A DNA stretch of 64,000 nt from Leptodactylus fallax (GCA_947044405.1 CAMRHE010000167.1:1595001-1659000), one strand, 5' to 3'. Positions 10,836 through 21,358 are shown, counted from the stretch's first letter. Notes: generated by a model from the sequence alone, not told the origin. Numbers and translations are program-made.

Positions 10836-12442
10836 CAGTGCCTTGCGAAAGTATTCGGCCCCCTTGAACTTTTCAACCTTTTGCCACATTTCAGGCTTCA
10901 AACATAAAGATATAAAATTTTAAATTTTTTGGTGAAGAACAAGTGGGACACAATTGCGAAGTGGAACGAAATTTATTGGTTATTTTAAACTTTTGTAAAC
11001 AATAAAAAAACTGAAAAGTGGGGCGTGCAATATTATTCGGCCCCTTTACTTTCAGTGCAGCAAACTCACTCCAGAAGTTCAGTGAGGATCTCTGAATGAT
11101 CCAATGTTGTCCTAAATGACTGATGATGATAAATATAATCCACCTGTGTGTAATCAAGTCTCCGTATAAATGCACCTGCTCTGTGATAGTCTCAGGGTTC
11201 TGTTTAAAGCGCAGAGAGCATCATGAAGACCAAGGAACACACCAGGCAGGTCCGTGATACTGTTGTGGAGAAGTTTAAAGCTGGATTTGGATACAAAAAG
11301 ATTTCCCAAACTTTAAACATCCCAAGGAGCACTGTGCAAGCGATCATATTGAAATGGAAGGAGTATCAGACCACTGCAAATCTACCAAGACCCGGCCGTC
11401 CGTCTAAACTCATCTCAAACAAGGAGAAGACTGATCAGAGATGCAGCTAAGAGGCCCATGATCACTCTGGATGAACTGCAGAGATCTACAGCTGAGGTGG
11501 GAGAGTCTGTCCATAGGACAACAATCAGTCGTACACTGCACAAATCTGGCCTTTATGGAAGAGTGGCAAGAAGAAAGCCATTTCTCAAAGATATCCATAA
11601 AAAGTCTCGTTTAAAGTTTGCCACAAGCCACCTGGGAGACACACCAAACATGTGGAAGAAGGTGCTCTGGTCAGATGAAACCAAAATCCAACTTTTAGGC
11701 CACAATGCAAAACGATATGTTTGGTGTAAAAGCAACACAGCTCATCACCCTGAACACACCATCCCCACTGTCAAACATGGTGGTGACAGCATCATGGTTT
11801 GGGCCTGCTTTTCTTCAGCAGGGACAGGGAAGATGGTTAAAATTGATGAGAAGATGGATGGAGCCAAATACAGGACCATTCCGGAAGAAAACCTGTTGGA
11901 GTCTGCAAAAGACCTGAGACTGGGACGGAGATTTATCTTCCAACAAGACAATGATCCCAAACATAAAGCAAAATCTACAATGGAATGATTCACAAATAAA
12001 CGTATCCAGGTGTTAGAATGGCCAAGTCAAAGTCCAGACCTGAATCCAATGGAGAATCTGTGGAAAGAGCTGAAAACTGCTGTTCACAAACGCTCTCCAT
12101 CCAACCTCACTGAGCTCCAGCTGCTTTCCAAGGAAGAATGGGCAAGAATTTCAGTCTCTCGATGTGCAAAACTGATAGAGACATACCCCAAGCAACTTGC
12201 ATCTGTAATCGCAGCAAAAGGTGGCGCTACAAAGTATTAACTTAATGGGGCCGAATAATATTGCATGCCCCACTTTTCAGTTTTTTATTTTTTACAAAAG
12301 TTTAAAATATCCAATAAATTTCGTTCCACTTCACGATTGTGTCCCACCAAAAAATTTAAATTTTATATCCTTATGTTTGAAGCCTGAAATGTGGCAAAAG
12401 GTTGAAAAGTTCAAGGGGGCCGAATACTTTCGCAAGTCACTG
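10836..12442 (+). mobile_element. nearly intact Tc1-like transposon, 1.6 kb
   Basis: The element is 1,607 bp and flanked by TA on both sides (10,834-10,835 and 12,443-12,444). Terminal inverted repeats begin CAGTG(C/A)CTTGCGAAAGTAT and extend for about 200 bp, ending near GGGGCCGAATAATATTGCA. The long repeats, with the motif restated at their inner ends, resemble the IR/DR arrangement of many vertebrate Tc1 elements. The internal transposase is disabled by only two lesions, so the copy is relatively young. It sits inside the older element at 9416-12,535. Confidence 0.95.
11223..12240 (+). pseudogene. Tc1 transposase with one frameshift and one stop
   Basis: The reading starts MKTKEHTRQVRDTVVEKFKA at 11,223, a paired-type helix-turn-helix with a GRPSK hook. 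It shifts frame near 11,425-11,440 and continues from 11,458. The catalytic blocks are all present: VLWSDETKIQLLG (first Asp), FQQDNDPKHKAK (second Asp) and SPDLNPMENLWKEL (Glu). A TGA at 11,986-11,988 interrupts the frame just after the second Asp, at a position that reads Trp in relatives if it was TGG; downstream sequence stays in frame to TAA at 12,240. The intact length would be about 340 residues, normal for Tc1. Confidence 0.92.
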
Positions 12443-12754
12443 TACCTTGGAGAACAATCAGACCATATTATATTCAGAACCACTGTAAAAATCCTGGTAA
12501 TTCCAAAGGGTTCACTTACATTTTCTTGCAAGATCTCAGACTCCATGGATGTACCATATATCATAAATACAGTACTCTCATATTTCATTACAAAATGAAT
12601 GTATGAACTGATCATCCATAGCATATTGATAGTGACATTCTCCAAGATCAGTGTGTTCTTTTCCTGAAATACTATGTGCTGCTGGGGTAGAAACAATACT
12701 ACTACCTACTTCTCTGTCCAGACATATAATTGCATATTTATTCTTACAGTTCAA

Positions 12755-12990
12755 TGTGTCATTATCCTGCACCCCAAGTGTCAATGTTTCATTATCCTGT
12801 ACCCCAAGTGTCAGCGCGTCATTATTCTGTACCCCAAGTGTCAGCATGTCATTATTTTGTACCCCAAGTGTCAACGTTTCATTATTCTGTACCCCAAGTG
12901 TCAGCGTGTCATTTTCCTGTATCTTAAGTGTCAGCCTGTCATTGCCCTGAACCCCAAGTGTCAACGTGTCACTGTTCTGCACTCCTGCCG
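12755..12990. repeat. 30-bp minisatellite, first array (about 8 copies)
   Basis: Units of 30 bp contain GTCATTATCCTGTACCCCAA followed by GTGTCAGCGT, with point variation. The same unit forms a larger array at 14,348-15,080. A 30-bp unit is exactly ten codons, so long frames stay open on both strands. None begins or ends in a gene-like context. Confidence 0.93.
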
Positions 12991-14347
12991 TCCATCAGTC
13001 ATGACCACTGTATACTTTTAGAACATTCCCTGATCCATACTAGTTACAAGCAGTGCTCAGCTGAAATCCCACCAGTAGCTAGTTGTACATATATCCACGT
13101 CTTATTGTGAGGAGAGACTTGCTGAGTATAATTACTTCCAGGACTAACTGTACACAGAATGGATATATTACTGAACTACTTACATACTTCTAACCTTTCC
13201 CCTGCTAAAAAATCTGGCATAGATTTACCCCCGGAGTACCGTATTCCCCCGGCTCTGTAAGAGAATGCATTGCACAAACAATATTGCAAAATCTCCATGC
13301 GACTCACTATTACTACAGCAACCAAAACATTCCTGAGCTCTGTACTATACATCCCTGTCATAGCGCTAAACAATAAAAAGCTATACTAGCAGTGTAAAAC
13401 AACAGGACTCTGATAATCCGGCAAGATGGACCTCCTGAAATATATGGCTGTATGGATAACAGATGCCAGTGCTTACCCAGGGAGATAGTGATGTCTACCC
13501 ATGAAGTATATTCCCACTATTCCCCAGGGCTGACCCAATCTTCCTGCAAATTACATTACCAGATCTTGGAGATTGTCTGATAATCCAGCATTGGGGCCAG
13601 GATCATTGCTGATCAGCACAATGAAGGGGCCAAACACTTGTAGAGGACAAGTGACTGTACCTGGTACTGCAGGTCCTGGTCTAGAGATTATGATACTCTG
13701 TAGTACCAGACACAACCACTTGTATGAACGTGCCTATATAATAAATACAGGGGATATGATGCTCACGGGGGGGGGGGGGGGAGGGGTCACAACCCCTTCA
13801 CTGTCCAGGGGTCTCAGATGTAGGACCCCACCAGTCACATGTTTATGAGCTACCTCTACAAAGAAAACCTTTGGTTATACTTGGCAAATAAATTACTTAC
13901 CATTTCAAGAACTTTGCTTGTTGTCAGTGACTAAAGTCAAGCTGCAATACCAGATACAGACCAAAGGCAAGAATGGAAGAAAGCTGCCATTTTTCCTAAT
14001 CTCTCCAAACCCCTATAAACAATTATTATACATACAACATTATCTGCTACGTTTCCAGCCGACTTTCTTGGCCTTTTCTTTATATTTACTAGCAAGTGCA
14101 CAGCTCCAGGACTAGGAGAAGTGGAGACTATATATGCACAGGATGAGATTGTGTATACAGTCCACAGAGGAATAGGAGAAGCATTATGTGACTATCAAAG
14201 AGCTAGCAAAACCATTAAAAGACATAAAGAACTGGCCCCGAGTAACAGATTATAGTTTATGTAAACATCATAGTGTGACTTGTGTCTGACACTACCAGCT
14301 TTCTGTAGAAGATGCAGCTAAAAATGACTTTGCAAGAGTTTTAGCGT
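12991..14347. other. spacer between two 30-bp arrays; no gene recognised
   Basis: Mostly unassigned sequence. The phrase CTGATAATCC(A/G)GCA occurs near 13,412 and 13,578, suggesting an old dispersed repeat. A G homopolymer lies near 13,768-13,780. No splice-bounded coding exon is visible. Confidence 0.4.
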
Positions 14348-15080
14348 TGGCTGTACCCCAAGTGTCAGCGTGTCATTATCCTGTACCCCAAGTGTTAGCG
14401 TGAAATTATCCTGCACCCCAAGTCTCAGTCTGTCATTATCCTGCACCCCAAGTGTCAGTGTGTCATTATCCTGCACCCCAAGTGTCAGCGTATCATTATC
14501 CTGCACCCTAAGTGTCAGCATATCATTTTTCTGTACCCCAAGTGTCAGCCTGTCATTATTCTGCACCCCAAGTGTCAGCGTGTCATTATCCTGTACCCCA
14601 AGTGTCAGCGTGTCATTATCCTGTACCCCAAGTGTCAGCGTGTCATTATCCTGTATCCCAAGTGTCAGCGTGTCATTATCCTGTATCCCAAGTGTCAGCG
14701 TGTCATTATCCTGTACCCCAAGTGTCAGCCTGTCATTATCCTGTACCCCAAGTATCAGCCGGTCATTATCCTGAACGCCAGCGTGTCACTTTCCTGTACC
14801 CCAAGTGTCAGTGTGTTATTATCCTGTACCTCAAAGCGTTGCATCAGTGTGTCATTATCCTGTACCCCAAGTGTCAGCGTGTCATTATCCTGTACCCCAA
14901 GTGTCAGCGTGTCATTATCCTGTACCCCAAGTGTCAGTGTGTCATTATCCTGTACCCCAAGTGTCAGCTTGTCATTATACTGTACCTCAAAGCGTTGCAT
15001 CAGTGTGTTATTGTACCCCAAGTGTCACTGTTTCTTTATCCTGTACCCCAAAAGTCAGCGTGTCATTGTCCTGTCCCCCT
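14348..15080. repeat. 30-bp minisatellite, second array (about 24 copies)
   Basis: The same 30-bp unit as at 12,755-12,990 is repeated here. Two positions (about 14,832 and 14,990) carry the same variant insert TCAAAGCGTTGCATCAGTGT, showing that a block of several units was duplicated together. Conceptual peptides such as repeats of DNDTLTLGVQ (minus) or SVSLSCTPSV (plus) are consequences of the 30-bp periodicity. Confidence 0.95.
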
Positions 15081-15909
15081 TCCCAGCAAGTAACCAGTGA
15101 CATACATTTGTTCTGGACACATCTGCCTCTCTTCTCCAATCTTAGCTATGGGAGGGTATATAAGGTGTATCATACAGTGGTGGCAGCCATATTGTGCTGG
15201 GTGGTATCCAGGCCTGTATCTAGGATCTGGTGAATCAGTGAGGACACAGTAGCAGTGTATCAGTGGATATAGAATGGCTGCCCTTATATTGTGCCATTGA
15301 TGGACTGTGCTGTGACTGTACCAATAAGGGATGGGAGCAGAAACATGAAAACTGGAGGTCACAGTATATCACATCGCTATATTGTATCAGTCATTATGAA
15401 AAAACAAAACCACAGGATTCAAGATATGTACAGAAGAGGTCCAGTACCCCACCATCATTACACACCTTCTCCTACTCAGTGACCTGCAAATACCAATACG
15501 CCATACAATAATGAACAATGGTAACCCAACCCATCAGGTGCTCAGCTCTGAGTACTGCAAGACACACTATATGCTGAGCACATACAGCCGGCAGCAGGTT
15601 CACCGCTTGGTACAGATCCAGAAGAGAGAAAGCAGTGAAGGGGAAAAAATGGGAGAAAAGCTGAATATATCCGCGGGGTGACTGTCCGTGACCAATACAC
15701 TATATATACATATACACACCTAGATATACAGATACTAAATAGATACACAGTGCACTATATAACGCAGTGTGAATCACTGGCACTGCCAAGCCCTTCATGA
15801 AAGACTACAAGATCCTGCAGTATAAAAGCTGTAAGCAAACACACACCCAGCAATATAACCCATTGCTGGCAATACTATTCACAGGGCTGCTCTGTATAAG
15901 GGCTGCATG
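15081..15909. other. no gene recognised
   Basis: Unassigned sequence within the probable RhoGAP intron. Short open frames on both strands lack any recognisable domain or splice-site context. No repeat structure is obvious. Confidence 0.4.
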
Positions 15910-16087
15910 ATAGATAGATAGATAGATAGATAGATAGACAGATCCTAGATATGAGGTATAAAATAGGTAGATAGACAGTACATGGATAGATGGCAGACAG
16001 ATAGATAGATAATACAGATTTAAGATGATACAGATAAAAATGGATACAGAGAGAGAGAGAAATCATAGATGAGACAGATATAACAAG

Positions 16088-16147
<60 letters not shown>
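15910..16147. repeat. (TAGA)n microsatellites
   Basis: Two pure tracts of the tetranucleotide TAGA occur at 15,910-15,939 and 16,090-16,147, joined by imperfect TAGA and GA repeats. The minus-strand open frames here, made of SIYLSIYL, are translations of the repeat. Confidence 0.97.
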
Positions 16148-16343
16148 TGAGACATAGATGTACAGCAGGTTCGCACAGAAGCAGAACATGATAATGTATG
16201 GGCTGTAGGATGCCTGAGTCCTCCCAGCCAGCACTGCAGGGGTTAAGGGGCAGGGAGGCTGCCATCATCATCATCAGCAGCAGAGAATAGATAGCTGGCT
16301 GGATGAATGAATGGGTGTCCCATCCTTGTGGCTGGGGTCTTAC

Positions 16344-16396
16344 CTGCCCACTGTCTGGTTGGCCAGCTGCCTCATCCGATTGAATTGCTTCTTCAT
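16344..16396 (-). CDS. arhgap17: first coding exon of a BAR-domain RhoGAP (ARHGAP17/RICH1, possibly ARHGAP44/RICH2)
   Basis: The minus strand reads ATG at 16,396 and encodes MKKQFNRMRQLANQTVG plus two bases of an Arg codon, then GTAAGA as a consensus donor. This is the characteristic N-terminus of the RICH family (ARHGAP17 and ARHGAP44), Rho GTPase-activating proteins with an N-terminal BAR domain that binds membranes at junctions and vesicles. In the known family the exon break falls at this same Gly-Arg position. The -3 position of the start is A, a good Kozak context. The next exon must lie leftward and was not found, so intron 1 probably covers at least 16 kb. ARHGAP17 is preferred because it neighbours AQP8 in mammals; the Arg at residue 9 could equally fit ARHGAP44. 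Confidence 0.87.
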
Positions 16397-16499
16397 CCTC
16401 GCAGTCTACAGTATACAGATAAATATTAGGACTATCTATGGAGAGATTTGTTGCAGCTTTCCGTGTATAGGATGCAGAAAATAAATAAATAAATAGACC

Positions 16500-16850
16500 C
16501 TCCCCCCAGTGTCAGCAGCACATTACATGTCCCCTGTTATAGGGGGGCTGCAGCACACAGCATCCTCCAGTGCACAGGGGGTGCCAGAGGGCACAGGACA
16601 TCCATGGGTGGTGCAGTAGGTATCCAGGGTAGAGGGGTACAGCCCTGTAGCCCCCTCCTTGTCTGCTGTGATATTTATTGCATGCTCCGAGCCCTGCCAG
16701 GTCCTCCCCCTCTCTGCGCTCATCAGCTCTGCTCTCACATACTCAGCAGCAGCTATTGCACCGCAGCCTGGACAGCAGACACACAGTGCGCAGGCGCGGC
16801 CAAGGGGGCAACACTGCACGCCGGGAATTGTAGTCCTGACTGTGTTCAAT
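16500..16850 (-). promoter_or_regulatory. putative promoter and 5'UTR of the RhoGAP gene
   Basis: Upstream of the minus-strand ATG the sequence becomes more GC- and CpG-rich. At 16,815-16,834 the minus strand reads ACTACAATTCCCGGCGTGCA, a close match to the ZNF143 (Staf) site common in TATA-less vertebrate promoters. TGCGCAGGCGC at 16,787-16,797 resembles an NRF1 site. No TATA box is seen. Transcription probably starts between these sites and about 16,650. The transcription start itself is inferred. Confidence 0.6.
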
Positions 16851-16949
16851 GTTGTATCCAAGGTGGCAATTTAGTTGAAAATGATGTGAGGGAGGAGAAA
16901 ACAAAGTAAGGGAGGAGGAGAAATGAGGAAATGTCATGTGTCACAGTCA

Positions 16950-17626
16950 TCTAGATATATAACCTGCTTATCTGTTTCTCTGTCTGTTATCTATCTCCTA
17001 TTGTATTCAGCTATCATCTATATATCTATAGCATATCCATTTATATATCTTATATCTATCTATATTTATCATATGCATTTATCTATCTGTTCTATCTATC
17101 TTCTATCTATCTGATATCTATCTATCTATTCAATTCAGCTATCATCTCTATATCTATCTCATATCTGTTACATGTATATATCTCATATCTATCTAAAGAA
17201 ATGTTAAAGCAGCACAGCAGTATATCAATGGTGGGTGCAAATCCAGAGGGAAAAGGCCACAACTACATTATGTAATTGTAGACAAAACCGGCAGCGCTCC
17301 AAGGAGTCAAAAAATTAGTGTTTTATTCCAAAAGCTTTTGGAATAAAACACTGATTTTTTTTTTTATTCCTTGGAGCGCTGCCGGTTTTGTCTACAACGA
17401 TCTATCTATCTATCTCATATCTAATTATCTATTTATTATGTTCAGCTATCATCTATATATCTATCTCATATCCATTTATCTATCTGTTCTATCTAATATC
17501 TATCTATCTATCTATTATCTTCAACTATCATGTATCTATGTAGCTAGCTCCTAACAATTTATCTATCTCTTCTATCTACCTACCTATCTATATATTCAGC
17601 TATGTAATATCTATGTATCTATCCAT
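16950..17626. repeat. imperfect (TATC)n tract, interrupted
   Basis: Long imperfect TATC and TATA-rich stretches run from about 16,950 to 17,195 and from 17,398 to 17,626. They are interrupted by the 17,200-17,397 segment with its hairpin, and continue beyond the later insertions at 18,728 and 21,148. The tract appears to be one ancestral microsatellite split by several mobile elements. Confidence 0.9.
17276..17397. repeat. 120-bp imperfect palindrome
   Basis: TTGTAGACAAAACCGGCAGC starts the left arm and GCTGCCGGTTTTGTCTACAA ends the right arm. The centre is AAAAGCTTTT. Arms are about 60 bases and match almost fully except for an A/T-run length difference. The whole piece sits inside the TATC microsatellite, suggesting a snap-back insertion. 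Confidence 0.9.
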
Positions 17627-17873
17627 TGTAAGAAGGTGACAGATAAGATTCTGGAAGGTCGCTATGTCTCTCCCAGATTCCTCACTTATGTGTGGTAAGT
17701 GAGGTTATAACACAGGTAACTAACAAAACCTCAGCTGTGAGAAGGCTGTTTCTATTAACCACTTCTTGTCCTACTAGGGAGGAGCCTTCGAGCACAGGTG
17801 GGAGCTGGGCCTCATTAAAGGCCTATAAAAGGTTGATAAGTCCTCAGTCCTAAGCAGTTCCTGGGGGAGGGAG

Positions 17874-17933
17874 CCGGGTCCGGGTCCGGGTCCGGGTCCG
17901 GGTCCGGGTCCGGGTCCGGGTCCGGGTTCGGGT
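17874..17933. repeat. (CCGGGT)10 hexanucleotide repeat, G-quadruplex candidate
   Basis: Ten consecutive CCGGGT units (the last is TCGGGT) give GGG runs every six bases, an ideal G-quadruplex pattern on the plus strand. It lies about 50 bp downstream of the TATA box of the candidate LTR. Minus-strand frames of PGPGPG and PDPDPD are repeat artefacts. Confidence 0.95.
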
Positions 17934-18106
17934 TCTGTCCCAACCTTGTCAAGACTGGTGAGACTCCAGTGTGAACTGCTGCCATTGTTTTGCCCTGCAT
18001 GTTGACCGTGTGGTTGAAGCAAGTCACACGTACAGTTAGTATATTACCTGTGCTTAGTTACTAGCTCGGACAAGCAGGACTTTTTATTACTGTTTTTGCC
18101 TGAAAG

Positions 18107-18599
18107 TTAAAGGGGTATTCCCATGAACATAACCATTTTTAAGTTTGTAGATAATTAAAAGTTAAACATTTTTGCAAATTTAAGTAATTAAACATTTTGC
18201 AGAGTTTTAAAGATTTTCTCTAAATATCTTGTGAACGGTTGCCATTGGATACGACCATAAATGCAGAACCTTTCGAAGGTCTGAAAATCAGCCATAATTT
18301 CCTGATTGTGGCCGGGATATCTTCTGATACATGTAGGTAGTGTCTCTGCCTGATAACCCAGCTACAATAAGAGAATCATGGCTGGGTTCCTGATAAGTCC
18401 CAGACCACAGAAGGTTTCTGCATTTGTGGTCGTATCCATTGGCAACCGATCAAGGCAACAGATGTCACCCCTAAGATGGTTAGAGAAAATCTTTAAAACT
18501 CTGCAGAATTTTTTTTATTACTTATATTTGCAAAAATGTTTAACTTTTAATTATCTACAAAATATAGATATGATTATGTTCATGGGAATACCCCTTTAA
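18107..18599. mobile_element. TTAA-flanked palindromic DNA element (493 bp)
   Basis: TTAAAGGGGTATTCCCATGA opens the element and its reverse complement closes it. Arms run at least 120 bases, through TTTTTGCAAAT and GCAGAGTTTTAAAGA. TTAA occurs at both borders, as expected for piggyBac-type targets, but the superfamily is inferred. A single arm of the same family occurs at about 36,985-37,090. It is non-coding. Confidence 0.8.
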
Positions 18600-18727
18600 G
18601 GCTTATTTATTTTCTGCCGTTTCTTGAGAAATAAACGTACAGCGTGAAACCTGTTGGAACTTGATTTTTGTGTCCGTCTCTGACTGTCTGGGTCCGCTGC
18701 TGCTACCACTGAGTCTATCCTCCCACA

Positions 18728-18769
<42 letters not shown>

Positions 18770-19144
18770 CACATCTACAGTTGAAACCATAAGTTTCCAT
18801 ACACTATATAAAAAGACACATATGGATGTTTTTCTCACTAGCTGACATGAAATCAGAATAAACCTTTCCCGTTTTAGGACAATTAGGATTACCACAATTA
18901 TTTATATTTACCGAATGCCAGAATAAGGAGAGAGAGAGAATTTTTTAAGGCATTTTTATTACTTTCTGCAAAGTCAAAAGTTTACATACACTAAGATTAC
19001 TATGCCTTTAAACAATTTGGGACAGCCCATATGATGATGTCATGTCTTTGGAAGCGTCTGACAGGTTTATTGGCAACATCAACATCACCCCTGTGGATGT
19101 ATTTTAAGGCACACCTGAAACACACTGCTTCTTTGTGTAACATC

Positions 19145-20640
19145 ATGGGAAAGTCTAAAGAAATCAACCAAGATATCAGGAAGAGAATTGTGGACTTGCA
19201 CAAGTCTGGTTCATCCTTGGGTGCAATTTCCAGATACCTGAAGGTGCCTCATTCATCTGTACAAACAATTATACGCAAGCACAAACAAGATGGGAATGTC
19301 CAGCCATCATACCGCTCAGGAAGGAGACGGGTTCTGTGTCCCAGAGATGAACGTGCTTTGGTACGAAATGTGCATATCAACCCAAGAACAAAAGCAAAAG
19401 AATTTGTGAAGATGCTGCTGAAGCTGGTAAGAGTGCGTCATTATCCACAGTGAAACGAGTACTGTATCGACATGGCTGAAAGGTCACTCCACTAGGAAGA
19501 AGCCATTACTCCAAAAGAAACATAAAAAAGTCAGATTAATGTTTGCAGGTGCACACAGGAACAAAGACCTTAATTTTTGGAGACATGTCCTGTGGTCTGA
19601 CGAAACTAAAATTGAACTGTTTGGCCATAATGACCATTAGAGATGAGCAAAGTATTCAAAAATTCGATTCGGCAACTTTGCTGAATTACGCAATATCATT
19701 CTATTGGATCTGAATTAAATTGTGGCGAATCGCGTACCAAAAACAGCTATTTATTGGCTGCAGAGAGCCGGGGTGGGCGTCAAAATGGCCAAATCCCTTG
19801 GATGCCGCGGTCAAGTTGTTAAAACCCCCGGATCGGTTATGGAGCAGGGTATTAGCTGTCAGTTACAGCTAACACCCTGCTCCACAACAGATCAGGGGGA
19901 TTTAACACCTTGGATGCAGCGGTCAAACATGCCGTGGGCGCTCGCGAAGCGGTTAAAGGGATGTGACATCACAGGGCTGGCTGATTGGCTGAATGCATAG
20001 CATTGTGGGTGATCCCGCGTTCCCAGACTTCCTTGCCCCATGTAGAGCAGCCATTTTGAACTAAATGCAAATTGTTACAACGAAGCGTGAGGAAATTCGG
20101 ATTAGATGCGAATTGAATATTTCCTGAAATTTGGATCGAATTCGACTTCTGCAGCTTCAATTCGCTCATCTCTAATGACCATCGTTACGTTTGGAGGAAA
20201 AAGCCTGAGAACACCATCCCAACTGTGAAACACGGGAGTGACACTTCACAAAATAGATGGCATCATGAGGAAAGAACATTATGTGGCAATACTGAAGCAA
20301 CATCTCAAGACATCAGCCAGGAAGTTAAAGCTTGGGCGCAAATGGGTCTTCCAGATGGACAATGACCCGAAGCATACTGCCAAACTGGTTACAAAGAGGC
20401 TTAAGGATAACAAAGTCAGTGTTTTGGAGTGGCCATCACAATGCCCTGATCTCAATCCTATTGAAAATTTATGGGCAAAGCTGAAAAGGCAGGTCTGAGC
20501 AAGGCAGCCTACAAACATGGCTCAGTTACACCAGTTCTGTCAGGAGGAAGGGGCCCAAATTCCTACCAACTATTGTGAGAAGCTTGTGGAAGGAGATCCA
20601 AAACGACTCAAGTCATAGAGTTTAAGGACAATGGTACCAA
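19145..20640 (+). pseudogene. Sleeping Beauty-like Tc1 transposase, frameshifted and interrupted
   Basis: Translation from the ATG at 19,145 begins MGKSKEINQDIRKRIVDLHK, the paired-type HTH of the salmonid/frog Tc1 group, with the GRRR hook. A frameshift falls near 19,430 and another near 19,480. LWSDETKIELFGHND then appears in front of the MITE at 19,638. After the MITE come [18 protein letters not shown], a deletion or shift near 20,240, FQMDNDPKHTAK and CPDLNPIENLWAKLK. A stop follows at 20,496-20,498. All three catalytic acids survive, but the frame does not. Confidence 0.9.
19638..20174. mobile_element. hAT-like MITE inside the Tc1 element
   Basis: The element begins TAGAGATGAGCAAAG and ends CGCTCATCTCTA, an inverted terminal repeat of about 12 bp. 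It is flanked by an exact 8-bp duplication ATGACCAT (19,630-19,637 and 20,175-20,182). Eight-bp duplications are the hallmark of hAT elements. No transposase is encoded. It interrupts the transposase frame just after the first catalytic Asp block. Confidence 0.95.
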
Positions 20641-20799
20641 ATACTAATGAAATGTATGTAAACTTTTGACTTTGCAGAAAGTAATAAAAATGCCTTAAAA
20701 AATTCTCTTTGTCTCTCTCATTATATAAATAATTGTGGTAATGCTAATTGACCTAAAACAAGAAAGGTTTATTCTGATTTCATGTCAGATAGTGAGAAA

Positions 20800-21079
20800 T
20801 TTAAAACTCTACACACCTTCACTGGTGCTCTCCTCAAGGAGAGATGTCCCTGTCCATAACCCACTCATTGCCTCCCACAAAGCCAGCCAGTTCATTTTGC
20901 TCTGCACTGATGAGGGACAAAAATCCCGAAACGGCGCTGTATGCAGATAAATGAAATTGGCTTGGCCAAAATCCCTTTTGCTGTCTCAAGACTCGATGAG
21001 TCAAAAGCAAATTGAGGATCTGTTACATCCAACAGAGGGCGCATGAGCTCCCAGCTCCTTTCCCATAATGCCTTGTGAT
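20800..21079. mobile_element. short retroposon-like insertion with 13-bp target duplication
   Basis: About 280 bp of unrelated sequence is flanked by AGATAGTGAGAAA at 20,787-20,799 and again at 21,080-21,092. It lies within what is otherwise the Tc1 right terminal repeat. A 13-bp duplication suggests a target-primed (LINE/SINE) mechanism. No poly(A) tail is obvious, and the source family is not recognised. Confidence 0.75.
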
Positions 21080-21147
21080 AGATAGTGAGAAAAACATCCA
21101 TATGTGTCTTTTTATATAGTGTATGGAAACTTCTGGTTTCAACTGTA

Positions 21148-21313
21148 TCTATCTATTTCATATCTATCTATCTATCTATCTATCTATTAAATTCAGCTAT
21201 CATGTATCTATCTATCTATCTATCTCATATCTAATTATCTATCCATTATATCCAGCTATCATCTATCTATCTATCTATGTATCTCATATCTATTTATCTA
21301 TCAAGCTCATATG

Positions 21314-21358
<45 letters not shown>

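Larger units (their letters stand above)
9416..12535 (-). mobile_element. old DNA transposon remnant, split by a younger Tc1 insertion
   Basis: The left end CAGCTGTAAAAAAGTAAGTG is mirrored near 12,510-12,535 by GGTTCACTTACATTTTCTTG, giving inverted ends with the shared core AAGTAAGTGAACCC. Between them, about 10,190-10,560 reads on the minus strand like decayed Tc1-type transposase sequence, with antisense phrases equivalent to those flanking the first catalytic Asp. The frame is destroyed. A complete Tc1 element (10,836-12,442) lies inside, which proves the outer copy is older. The exact outer right border is approximate. Confidence 0.65.
17627..18727 (+). mobile_element. candidate solo LTR with a nested palindromic element
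   Basis: The segment starts TGTAAGAAGG and ends CCTCCCACA, and so has TG..CA ends. It contains a TATA box (TATAAAAGG, 17,824) and a polyadenylation signal AATAAA (18,630) in the order expected of a plus-oriented LTR. Removing the nested TTAA element leaves about 608 bp. Both flanks are TATC microsatellite, so no reliable target-site duplication can be read. No gag/pol sequence is attached. Confidence 0.6.
18778..21145 (+). mobile_element. Tc1-like transposon (Sleeping Beauty-like group) with two nested insertions
   Basis: Ends CAGTTGAAACCATAAGTTTC and, inverted at 21,145, CAGTTGAAACCAGAAGTTTC are flanked by TA on each side. Subterminal copies of AAAAGTTTACATACA and AAGTCAAAAG give an IR/DR-like layout. 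Removing a 537-bp hAT-like MITE (plus 8-bp duplication) and a retroposon of about 0.28 kb leaves roughly 1.5 kb. The host site is TATC microsatellite. The transposase is broken. Confidence 0.93.

Noticed and set aside
14370..15233. Long repetitive frames (for example 193 and 142 residues) in the 30-bp array
   Set aside because: A 30-bp unit without stops keeps several frames open on both strands. Composition is that of the repeat.
16523..16909. Opposing frames of about 100 residues upstream of the RhoGAP exon
   Set aside because: They fall in the GC-rich promoter/5'UTR, where chance frames are common. Neither encodes a known domain.
17774..18027. Minus-strand Pro-Gly and Pro-Asp repeat proteins
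   Set aside because: Both come from the (CCGGGT)n hexamer in two frames, inside a candidate LTR.
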